64,000 nucleotides of DNA from Cloeon dipterum (Eukaryota; Arthropoda; Insecta; Ephemeroptera; Baetidae), in the NCBI RefSeq assembly GCF_949628265.1, contig NC_088786.1, positions 24,883,681 through 24,947,680 of the forward strand, read 5' to 3'. A program made the translations under genes and the position numbers. Positions 1 to 42,334 of the stretch are shown one piece after another (position 1 is the first letter of the stretch; every line of letters begins with the position of its first letter). The notes beneath the pieces were generated by a model. That model ran no database searches. It was not told the origin of the DNA and saw only the letters and a program-made list of their open reading frames with translations.

Positions 1-6009
<6,009 letters not shown>

Positions 6010-6246
6010 GGTGCAAATTTTCAACCCAAACCCGCACTGAACCCGCTTATTTCGTACCGCACCCAAACCACACCCATGTCTTTTTTCAAAATTTGAACCC
6101 GCACCCGCACCAAACCGCACTACGCCAACCCGCACCCGCAATCTGCCATACTGGATTTGAAAATCTGAACCTGGTGCTAGCAGGAGGGTCAGTTTTTGGT
6201 GCTAGCAGGGGGGTTAGTTTTTGGTGCTGTTTTTGGTGCTAGCAGG
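6010..6246. repeat. GC-skewed short tandem repeat / minisatellite
   Basis: The first half (about 6010-6145) is a degenerate array of ACCCGCACC-like units on the + strand. The second half repeats TGGTGCTAGCAGG at 6172, 6197 and 6234, with a partial copy at 6222, separated by GGTCAGTTTT-like spacers of about 12 bp. The Pro/His/Asn-rich open frame over it is a by-product of the repeat. No transposon termini were seen. Confidence 0.75.
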
Positions 6247-9200
6247 TTTCTATAATCCAATTGTTTATCCTCACTGTACAAATTATTTGATAGTTAAAAT
6301 ACAAAAAAAGTTGGAAGCTCATAATACTTTTTGTCAATCGACTTATTGTTTCTAAGCTTCGAGGATGTCTACTGACATTTAATAACATCATTTTTTCTGA
6401 TTTTTAGAATAGTGAAACTTACCAATTGAATCGACACAACGGACCAAAAGTTGAATTCGCTTTAATATACATAATATGGACCATAAAAATAAAAAATAAA
6501 CTATTGTTTTTTTTAAAGCAGCCAAATTTTTGCTTGTTCAATAAAACGACACTGCAAAGATTTCTTATTTACCCACTTTTGTCGAAATTACCTTTAATGA
6601 GCTTAAAAATATTAAAGTTTAAAATAAATAAGCACAAAAATACTAGTGAATTTCTTTTTCTGATTTTTAGCTAAAATTTTGCATATGATTAAATTGGCAA
6701 ACTTCAGATCAATCTAATTTTTATCACAGAAAACGTTTGTTTCCAGGTATAAAGTTTAAATATATCAATCTGAAATCTGAAAATATTAACAAGTTTGATA
6801 AAAAAATTATTGTTTTAAACTGTAAATGATGCACAGATTGGAAACTTTTAAAACAAAAGAATTAAAATGGAAATCAATAACTACCCCCAACACAGTTATA
6901 TAAATGCTGCCGTTTACAACACAAAAAAAATGTCTGCATCGCAGACGTGTTAATTGAATGCGTTGGCTCGGCGCACACCATATTTTATTCAACCACACAC
7001 GTTTTTATTTCGCCTCATTGTGCTCGCAGGCAGCCAGTCGAGTCTCTAATAAAATAATCGTAAGCCGAGAACGCGCGGTTAAATTAAATAGAGCTTTTTC
7101 TTCGCTCTCATATAATGTGAATCTGTTGGTTTATAGATGTGTGTGTATGTGTGGAGGCGGTTGGTTTCTCTGTTGATATATACATATTCGAAAATCTTGA
7201 AGGAGCTAAACACGCACAAATAAAATAATGAGTGAGAGACGTTAAACGAGTGGGGCTGCTGCTTTTATTCCCCATTATCAAGCCCATCAACTCTCTCAAA
7301 CAGAGCTACTCAAATGGGGAGCGCGAGGGATAATTACCATGAGAACGGAATGCAAGAAGAGACGACCATTCGCCTCTCTTATTCCGAAGCCAGTCGGCCA
7401 GCTCCTTTCTTTTCTTTCTCTCTTCAAATCGGATAATATTTATGATTTGCTCCGCATTATCTCGATACTCTTAAGACTCACTCAGAGGAAAAGGGCTAAT
7501 TGCGCCAGGGAAGTGAAAAGCGGAAGTACAATTGGGGAAGAAGGGATAAGTTTTCGTCATGACTAACCCATCTTTTTCCATTTTAATGTCAAATTTATTA
7601 TTTTTGTTGCCAAAAACTCCCCTTCAAACTTAAGGTTGTAATGTACCTATGCCATTTTAGCAAGTAGTATAAAATAAATTTTGCTATTAGGTATGGAGTT
7701 TTATGAATGTACATATATAATTATTATTGTATTTATTAGACACCAACGGTGTACAGCACAGAGTACATTATATAACGATATTATTTAGATGCACTTTCTT
7801 ATATTTAGCAGCTTGAAATAAGGTAGTTGTATTATTTTTACAATTGAATGTACATATTAGAACACATTCATGGGACAGGCAGGATAAGGAAATTAAAAAA
7901 AAACGATTCTATATTATTTGCCTGGGGCGTTTTTAGTTTGTGTTTCTAAGTCTAAAAATACCAAAGCTAATCGGATTCATTAAAAAGCTCTGATACCAAC
8001 TAAGATGAAGTCTTGTTATTCATTTTCCTGATTTTCCTATTAAAATATCTTTAAATATTTTATCTGTCCAGTCAATTGTTCCTTAAAAAAACTGTTCCTA
8101 AAAAAAAACTTGGTTTTTCTTATGTGCGGGTGATTACCAAATTGAAAAATTTAAAGCTCAACCTAATTTGTTTTAATGATTCTTAATTATAAAATGATTT
8201 ACAAAAATATTGCTAAAAATTTTTGTGTCTTTTATCTTCCATATAAATATATTTTATATAAATAATAATCAAGCTCCGTAAAAATTATAGAAAAAGTGCT
8301 TCAGCCCTTAACTAACTTCGATTCCACACCCCTCCTTTAAGCAAAACATGTAAAACTTTCTCACGCAGAAAATAATGTTCCATTTCCTTGCAGAGCGCGA
8401 CCAATTTCACACTTCCCTTCTAACTCGACTTTCATTCCCATTCAGAAACATGTGTAATTTTTTCACACAAGAAAGAGTGTGAGAGAGAGAGAAAGAAGTT
8501 CGTCTGTCGGAGAAACGCGTCTGCCTAATGTTATGCACACAGGGACGGTCTGTTTGGCCCAACTTTCATTTATCCCACTCAATATTTGAGACTCATCTTT
8601 GTTGTGCCCTAATCCCTTATTGCCTGGCTGTTGAGCGGCAATAAATTTGTTTACACCAGCTGGGGACACTTGGGTGACTTTGGTCCGCGGATTAGCTCAA
8701 GATTTATATGTTCCGGCAGAAAAAAGCTGTCTAAAAGGAGGAGGTGCGCTACTTAAACAAATGTTTGTCTAGAGCAAATCCGTTTTCCTATTCCTGTTTG
8801 ATGCTCTCTGCAATCGCCCCTCCTTAAGCCATCTCGTATTTTCGGCTTTATATCCCTGCCTGGTATGTAATGTGAGCGTTGACATCCTTAAATATCCTGA
8901 AGTTATGCGGTCTCACCCGCTCAAAACTCTTTTAAACTATACTGATTGCAATATTTCATTCCTCATATTTCTCACAAAAACGCTTTCTTGTAATGAATTT
9001 AACTCATCAAAGAGTTGGACGTTTTTGTTACTTAAAGATATTCACTTCTATATAGCTTCAGAATTTGCCTTTAATTGCAATTTTTATTACGTGTCACAAG
9101 ATTCTTATCCTGGAGTAAAGAAGAAAATATAAATATGATTTTAAAATTTATTACCTAGCTACTTCAGATCCGTAGTTGAAGGATTAGAAGATGTTCAGTT

Positions 9201-10584
9201 CACTATAGGTTCGTAGACAAATCTTCAGAGCACCTCCTTTTTTTAAATTGCAATGCAAGCAGATAGATGAGAGATGAGATAGTGTATTTTCGAAATAACT
9301 GAAATTAACACTTTAAATTTGATTTTTTTTCTGGGATTCTCATGGTATGACCTAAGCCCAAACCACCAATTTTGACTTTCACTAAAAATAGAATTTAATT
9401 CCCCAGTCAAAGGATATAAATAAAGTATATCTTCCAATTAAGTAACATTATCATTAATTTTATTAGACCCAAAATTGTGAACAGCAGATATTAGTCATTG
9501 GTTGGATCATTATTTCAGCATTTGCAATAAACTGACTTCACGTAATTATATTACAGATGAGAAATTGGTATATTATAAATTTATTTTGTTTTTTCTTTGT
9601 GCAAAGTAAATTTTCTTGCCTACTCGGGTATACATTTGTAATGTGCATAACACATGCTAAACGTTAGCTTTGTGAGTATGCAACGTGTGGCGTGTGGCTG
9701 CAGGGGAGGAAAAGGTGGCCACTTCTATAATGCATACTATAGCGCCGCATGAAAACAAATAACCGCTACGGTTTCATTCAAAAGGTTGTCGCACCTTTCA
9801 AAGTCGTTTCTTTACAAAATCCCTTTTTACTTGCCCTGCAGGAGCCAGAGTGAAAAGTGAAAAGGCACCCGAGGCACGCAAAGTGTCACTTTTTGTTGCA
9901 AGAATTATTGTTCCCAATATCCTGGATATCCTGCTGTTGTATTGGTAAAACAAGACCTCCTGGGAACAAGTATGTCATAAAAGCTTCAAACGTGAATCAT
10001 TGTGTCACAGTAATTCGAGAGGACAAAGCTGTGTTTGCATCCCCCATGATGACACAACATTAAAGTTTTTGTTCTTCGATTTCATCTTAAAATCAACTGC
10101 TGCCGTTACGCCCTTGGTGGCCAAGTTGATCCGGGAAAACATGTTGCGCTTGATTTTTAAGACATCAGTTTCGTGCCTATTTTTCTCTCTTCCAAAAACT
10201 GTTTCACTTTCTCCGCCCAAAATTAAGAAAAAAAGTATTGGAAAAAATTTGGATTATGTCATTTTTTTCACCTACTAGAATATTATAGACCCGTTGATTC
10301 TGAGGTCACAAAACTTTGAGACTGAGACTTCTAATTTAATTTTTAATGTTACATACCTATAATTTAGATAAGTCAATTTTCTTAAAAGGATAATTTCGTT
10401 TTTTTATTTTTATCCCTGTCCGAGGACTGGGAAGGTTTATATACATATAAACTATAAATTAAGTATAATATATAGTATAATATTAATTCTAGAGTGCATT
10501 TTTTGTCAGAGCAGGCTTTAAATTTTTATTTATTGTCAATCTTAAAATAAAACTAACAAATAACAAATTAATTTGTTCTATATT
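6247..10584. other. Non-coding AT-rich stretch, nothing recognised
   Basis: Open frames are short and show no recognisable family. Small CpG-containing patches occur near 6960-7120 and 8400-8720. No splice-supported exon, tRNA-like box pair or transposon end was identified. Confidence 0.55.
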
Positions 10585-11690
10585 TGAGCCACATTCCGTC
10601 AAAGCAACAAATTTCTGTCCGGGGGTCGATGGATTTTGATGAATTTTTTTTTTGCGGTAATTTGGCCCTAATTGTACTACAATACAATTGAGAAAACTCC
10701 GACTTTCCAATTTTTGCGGGTTTTGCGGGCGTTAAATGGTCAAAATCTGGGAATTTTGAGTACTTCATAACTTTGCTCAGGGTGGTCCTAGAACGAAATT
10801 AAAAAACCCGCAAACTCGTCTTAACAAGACAAACAACTTTTACATTGACCTCAAAGTGGTAGGTCAAAGGTCAAGGTCATAAAAATTTATTTTTTTATTT
10901 TGAACTCAAATTTGAAAATGAATGTATCGAAATTTTTTATTTTTTTCATGACCATTTTGTAGAGCATAAAAAATTGAGTTAAAAACGTTAAAATTTGGAA
11001 TGGCGTTTTTCCTCATTTTTTTAATAAAAAATGAAAACTTCGAAAACCCTTGTTTTTCGAGGTTGGTAAAAAACGATGATTGACCAAATCTCGACTTCTA
11101 GTCATCCGAATTTAAAAAACCGCATACCGTTAGACTCCTCTCGACGTCCCTAAGTGCATTAAAGGGGTATGAGACCCACCAACCCCCAACCCCCTTTTAA
11201 TCCCCTAAATAACGTGAAATTTAGAATTTTTCGTCCGTTTCAACACCTTAACACGACGTTGACGAGTAATTGTCTTCTTCAAACCAATTCATTAACTTAG
11301 TTCAATCAAATACGAGTCAAATGGAACTTATTTTTTTGTAAATAGGACCACCACAACCTGAGATTCGGGTGCACAAAGATTTTTTTCCAAACGCAAAGCA
11401 ATAAAATTCTGGATGATCGACCAAATCTCGACTTCTAATCATCTGATTTTGAAAAACCGCATACCGTTAGACTCGTCTTGACATCCCCAAGTGTACTAAA
11501 GGGATATGAGACCCACCAACCCCCAACCCCCATTTCGCCCCCTTAATAATGTGAAATTTAGCATTTTTTCGGTCGTTTCAACACCTTATCATGACGTTGA
11601 CGAGTAATTATCTTCTTCAAACCAATTCATTTACTTAGTTCACTTCAAAATGATTCAAACGATACTTAATTTTTGAAAATAGGACCACTA
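10585..11690 (+). repeat. Left arm of the palindrome
   Basis: Begins with a ~490-bp unique outer part, followed by the first two copies of the ~337-bp monomer. It ends near AGGACCACTA, where symmetry with the right arm is lost. Open frames inside it are mirror copies of those in the right arm and are not genes. Confidence 0.88.
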
Positions 11691-11783
11691 CAACCGGATA
11701 TTTGTGTGGCACAAAGTTTTTTATTAAGACGCGGATGCATTAAAATGCTCGGTGAGCACCAAATCTCGAACAAAACACAAAAA

Positions 11784-12885
11784 GGTGGTCCTATTTACAA
11801 AAATTAAGTACCGTTTGACTCGTATTGAAATGAACTAAGTAACTAAATTGGTTTAAAGAAGACAATTACTCGTCAACGTCGTGCTAAGGTGTTGAAACGG
11901 ACGAAAGAATGCTAAATTTCCCGTTATTAAGGGGGTTAAATGGGGGTTGGGGATTGGTGGGTCTCATACCCCTTTAGTACACTTGGGGATGTCAAGACAA
12001 GTCTAACGGTATGCAGTTTTTCAAAATCAGATGATTAGAAGTCGAGATTTGGTCGATCATCCAGAATTTTATTGCTTTGCGTTTGGAAAAAAATCTTTGT
12101 GCACCCGAATCTCAGGTTGTGGTGGTCCTATTTACAAAAAATAAGTTCCATTTGACTCGTCTTTGAGTGAACTAAGTTAATGAATTGGTTTGAAGAAGAC
12201 AATTACTCGTCAACGTCATGATAAGGTGTTGAAACGGACGAAAAATTCTAAATTTCACGTTATTTAGGGGGTTAAAAGGGGGTTGGGGGTTGGTGGATCT
12301 CATACCCCTTTAATGCACTTAGGGACGTCGAGAGGAGTCTAACGGTATGTGGTTTTTTAAATTCGGATGACTAGAAGTCGAGATTTGGTCAATCATCGTT
12401 TTTTACCAACCTCGAAAAACAAGGGTTTTCGAAGTTTTCATTTTTTATTAAAAAAATGAGGCAAAACGCCATTCTAATTTTTAACGTTTTTAACTCAATT
12501 TTTTATGCTCTACAAAATGGTCATGAAAAAAATAAAAAATTTCGATACATTCATTTTCAAATTTGAGTTCAAAATAAAAAATCAATTTTTATGACCTTGA
12601 CCTTTGACCTACCACTTTGAGGTCAATGTAAAAGTTGTTTGTCTTGTTAAGACGAGTTTGCGGGTTTTTTAATTTTTGTTCTAGGACCACCCTGAGCAAA
12701 GTTATGAAGTACTCAAAATTCCCAGATTTTGTCCCTTTAACGCCCGCAAAACCCGCAAAAATTGGAAAGTCGGAGTTTTCTCAATTGTATTGTAGTACAA
12801 TTAGGGCCAAATTACCGCAAAAAAAATTCATCAAAATCCATCGACCCCCGGACAGAAATTTGTTGCTTTGACGGAATGTGGCTCA
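11784..12885 (-). repeat. Right arm of the palindrome
   Basis: Reverse complement of the left arm, starting at GGTGGTCCTATT and ending at GGAATGTGGCTCA. Differences from the left arm are isolated substitutions and small indels, indicating a young or homogenised palindrome. Confidence 0.88.
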
Positions 12886-27265
<14,380 letters not shown>

Positions 27266-28724
27266 ATGGCCTCTACTAACGTTGGTACCCGGGAAAAATT
27301 ATTGTCTTTAATCGACGATGTTGAGCTTATTTCCAAGTGAGTTATCATTTATGGAAGACCCACACTTTTTGCCCAACTCACACTTCTCGGTAAGATAAAG
27401 CATTAACACTGATTCTTCCCATCAGAGCGAGAAGTGTGAATGAGCGGAAAGCGTGAGTTCCCCATACTCCGTTTACCTGCATTAATATTAATTAAATTTC
27501 TGTCTCGTGTTATGATAATTTGCTCTTGGATGTATTAATAGCTACCCTGTGCAGCTGAACAAGCTGATAAATCTCCAGAATTGGCTGGACTTTCATGTAG
27601 TTAAAAATAAATCTCTTCCTTTAAAAAGCTTCCAATTTTGCTTGATCTACAATAGAAAATTGCTTTTACTTACAATTAGCCGCTGTGTTCTTTTACATTT
27701 TTAAGTGAAACAATAATCTTTTTGTAGGGAAATGCTGGAAAATGTTTTGACACAGAAACCACAAAAGATGTCATCGTCTGAATATGATGTTTTGACTGAT
27801 CTTCTGGTATCGAAGGATAACGAGATTAAAGAAACACTCAAGGTTTGCCACATTATAATATATTATGCTAAATAGCCAATAGATACGAATTTCATAATGT
27901 TCAGGTGGCTGCAGCCCAAGCAGGAGTTGAATCTAAAATAACAGCACTTCGGGTGCAAGTAGAGAAACAAGATCAAGACATCCAGTCACTTCAGAAGCAA
28001 CTTAAAGAAGCAGAGCATATTCTGGTAATGAATTAAAACGCAAATTGCCGGTGCCAAGTCAATGCTAACTAACTTCATTTTAGGCGACTGCGATCTTCCA
28101 GGCGAAGCAAAAATTGCAATCAATCGCAAAGGCAGCCAAAAGACCGGTGCAATCGGAAGAGTTAATTAAGTTCGCACACAGAATTAGCTCCACTAATGCA
28201 ATTTCCGCTCCAACCACATGGGTACCTGGAGATCCTAGAAGACCTTATCCTACAGGTAAAGTACTTTGTGGCCAAATCACTAACAAAATAGCGGAAAACT
28301 TATTCAATTTTTAACCCACAGATATTGAGATGCGAATGGGATTCCTTGGAAGATTGGGTGATGTTCCAGTCGGCGCCAGTCACATCATAATGGGCAGCCC
28401 TGCTCACCTTGGGGGAGCAATACCTGAAGGCCCCAGTTATAGAGGGTCAGGCCAGCAAGGTAAAAATTTTTTCTCGCTTGATTTAGTTTGGAGTACACTT
28501 ATTCGAACTTATTTGCAGAACCCATTATGGCATCTCATCCACACCAGTTTTCTTGGCAGTCAGGTGAACTGCACATGCTGTTAGGAGGTCCCGGAGGCGC
28601 TAGTGCATCTGTACCCATGGAAACAGGGGGAAGGGGTAATTACCAGGGCAAGGACACAAGCCAAGACACGGTGGAGGTGATGAGTACAGACAGCTCTTCT
28701 TCCTCATCCAGCGATTCACAATGA
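27266..28724 (+). CDS. MED4: Mediator complex subunit 4 (MED4)
   Basis: Subunit of the Mediator middle module, a nuclear coactivator that links transcription factors to RNA polymerase II. Six exons: 27266-27336, 27728-27842, 27905-28024, 28084-28255, 28322-28459 and 28519-28724. All junctions are GT-AG and in phase, giving 273 residues, close to the usual ~270. The N-terminus (start [13 protein letters not shown]) leads into a helical coiled-coil region with regularly spaced Leu, Lys and Glu (about residues 25-120), ending near [20 protein letters not shown]. The family's conserved block follows, with [16 protein letters not shown] (about 150-165) and the MRMGFLG segment. The C-terminus is a Gly/Ser-rich, acidic low-complexity tail ending in a serine run. 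ATG 27266 is the only start in frame with the conserved N-terminal helix. The gene is intact and converges on TENT4. Confidence 0.95.
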
Positions 28725-30000
28725 GCTTTCTACAGCGCTACTAAACATTTAACTTATAAATTTGTGCATTTATCATGTTTTCTGTATTTTCCATGTTTCA
28801 TTTCCTGGCTTCCATTATGAATGTCTTGTACCTAATTATGTACATAGACGTTTTTTATACGAATTAGTAATAAGGAAATTTAATGTAACAGAAGGCTAGC
28901 CAAAAGATTTAAGAGTTGGACAACGTTTTAAAACGATATTGCTCAGAGCAGTAAATTTGGTTTAAACAGCAATGATTTGAAGCTGACTGAAGTGACTTAG
29001 TTAATGAGGAACACCATATCTGAAAATGAGAGGCAAAAAGATGGCCGCTTTAGACCCCATGTTATCCTCCTGATGGTGTTATAATGCACCCAGTGAGCTC
29101 ATAGCCTACGGGATGTACTGAGCAGAGGTTCAAGAAAAGAATAATTGTTTATTAGTTTAATATTGCACTCATTTCTTGCGGATATTATACAACTTTATTC
29201 ATTATGCTCCAAATCTGACTTTCTCCTGAAAACCCAACAAAAGATAGCCTCCAATTCACAGTAACAATCCATTTATTTATCTCCGATACATTATCTCACA
29301 ATTTTCAGTTAGTAATGCAAATTGGCCCCATCCTTGTTTAGATAGTTCTTTACTCTTTCCATGGTCAGTAAATTACAATTCACGACCACCAACTCCATGT
29401 ATTGCAGTTTCAGGTAGTAGAGATGATAATACTCAATAGATGTTGTCAATAGCTACTTTATTGAACATTCTGCTACAAAAATAAGTTAAGTGTCCTCATT
29501 GAAAAAGACGCAAGAACACTGGAATATTTAACTGGTTCATTGACCAAAGTTTGTACATAAAACTTAGGCACATTATTGCATAATTTACAGAGATAATCAT
29601 TAATTATAATTAACACAAAACAAAGACATTGCACAGCAATTATTATTATTATCATCATGTACAGGAAAACTAGCAGAAAAGCAGATTGGATTCTGACGCA
29701 GGACTCTTTAAAAATAACATCCTCGCCAAAACGGTTCGTTTTCTCCGTCAACTTCTTTTATTGACAACAGTGTTTTATTATTACAATGAAAAAGGCAAAA
29801 ATGTTTACACATTTAAAGATAAAACTCAAGAAATTATCCAAAGTAAAGATATCTTTATATTCTTGAAGAGATGCAATGCAAATGTTGAAACATTCTCTTT
29901 AGAAAACACACATAAAACAGTGTTATAATCACTTACTTCATAGAGTCACAACCTAAAAGTTATCTCTTTTCGACTTAGAAAGTAGAAGTTTGAAAGTCTT
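28725..30000. other. Convergent 3' UTR region of MED4 (+) and TENT4 (-)
   Basis: The two stop codons are about 1.28 kb apart and face each other. On the minus strand an AATAAA lies at 29461-29456 for TENT4. On the plus strand no canonical AATAAA was seen soon after the MED4 stop, so MED4 may use a variant signal or run into the TENT4 3' end. No other coding sequence was recognised. Confidence 0.6.
29456..29461 (-). terminator. Poly(A) signal AATAAA of TENT4
   Basis: Canonical hexamer on the minus strand about 540 bp after the TENT4 stop codon. Confidence 0.6.
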
Positions 30001-40820
<10,820 letters not shown>

Positions 40821-42286
40821 TCACACCTCGCCTTTGTCCGTCCACCCGGCTGCAGGCTGACTGGCAGCCCTTGTGCTAATCGTCCAACTGGCCGGAACTC
40901 TTTCACGACCGTTATTCCGTCGATTCGGTCACTTTTCGCAGATCGTCACTGTCGCTCACTCTCTCTAGCAAGTTCGCTGCCGTCCAAACACAGAGTTCGT
41001 AACTTCGTACGACGAGATGAGTGCTATCCCAGCGCACTCCACACTCGGCTCGTGTGGTAGGGTTTGGGGTGTGTTGATAGGAGCTGCGAATAAGTTGGTG
41101 GGGGGCGACCAAAGATACCCCGCTAACTTAAATTGAGTGTTTATATGTGACTTGCGGAAAAAGTGCGTGGAATCGTCAAACTTTTGATTTCATAATATTT
41201 TAATTAGTCGAATTCGTGATTTGGGCATCAATCAAGATAAGATAATGTGTCCAATAGATGCATATCTACAGAACCTGTCGACATTTTTGCAACTCCTTTT
41301 TCTACTCCCAATGCAATTGGCTGGTTTAAAAGCAACAAGCCACAAATGGCGACCATTCTTTTACCAGTGTGTTCCACTAATTCACGTTGTGCGGAGCCAC
41401 TGGATGGACAGGCAACACGATACACAATCGTGTTTCGTGTTATGTAATTACGTATTGCAGAGGAAAAAGGCGCGATTCGAATACCGCTTCTAACTCAAAT
41501 AATTTCAATATGTAATGGATTCCAAAATAATAATGTTTCCTTATTTATGCTATGGTCGTGAAAACCAACCCATATTAGTGGAGAGATTGCATTTTTATTG
41601 ATTTTTTTGAATAATTCTGGCAATGAATGGAGATAGATAACGCGTGGGGAAAAAAATCATAATTTATTTAAGGGTTTCTTACATTGCTTGATGTTTTGCT
41701 TCATTTTCATAATTTAAAATTTCTTTTTCTTTGAGCTTTTGGAAAAAAATTTGATAAATCTTCTAATCCTTTCCTAAAAGCCAAAAGAGTAACATATAAT
41801 ATATACCAAATATATTTTGTTCGCATCTTTTGGTCCACATTAATATCTTGCGCCAATTTATATTCAAGTTTTAGTAGAGGTGAGAAAGTTGAATTAATAC
41901 AAAGGAACTTCAGTATAAATTTTGAAAGTATATTAACGTACACAATGTTTTATCTTATTTAAATGCGTGCAAGTGAAAAATAAAAATGAAGAGTTAAGAT
42001 TGCACATATTCATTTGTATCTTTACAATTTCCAAGAACAATAATTAAATTACAAGAGAAGAGGAAGAATATTGAATATTTCACTGCTTAAGGAATCATGG
42101 ATGAGTCATTAATATGATTCTAGATTTGAAAAGGATGAGTTAAGAGCTATTAAATAAATTGCCTTTTTTCTTTGAAACATAAATAACACGCACTTATATT
42201 AACTTATATACATTCTCCAAGTCAGGGATACAAACACTCTAGAATGGATCTAATAAAAAATCTTTAAAAATTAAAAATTTGTTCAG
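40821..42286. other. TENT4 5' region and intergenic spacer
   Basis: The CpG-rich part (40821-41110) upstream of the TENT4 start probably holds its 5' UTR and promoter. From about 41110 onward the sequence is AT-rich with only short unsupported frames, up to the 3' end of the PAN/ZP gene. Confidence 0.6.
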
Positions 42287-42292
42287 TTTATT
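42287..42292 (-). terminator. Poly(A) signal AATAAA of the PAN/ZP gene
   Basis: Minus-strand AATAAA about 45 bp beyond the stop codon of the PAN/ZP gene. Confidence 0.65.
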
Positions 42293-42334
42293 TTTCAAAA
42301 AATTGTGAGGAATTATTGGTGAATATACGCCTCT

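Larger units (their letters stand above)
10585..12885. mobile_element. 2.3-kb near-perfect palindrome, foldback-like element
   Basis: The sequence from TGAGCCACATTCCG at 10585 inward reappears as its reverse complement ending at 12885, and the two arms remain collinear over about 1.1 kb each with only scattered mismatches. The unpaired centre is about 11691-11783. Each arm contains tandem copies of a ~337-bp unit: the string ACCAAATCTCGAC starts at 11083 and 11420, a partial copy begins at 11758 in the loop, and inverted copies lie at 12041 and 12377. No transposase frame exists. Long inverted repeats built of internal tandem repeats are typical of foldback-type DNA elements; a satellite palindrome or a hairpin-RNA locus are alternatives. 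No convincing target-site duplication was found, so the element class is inference. Confidence 0.85.

Noticed and set aside
10489-12871. Open frames 10489-10768 (-) and 12635-12871 (+) with the same peptide
   Set aside because: They are mirror copies from the two arms of the palindrome; no domain and no full-length frame.
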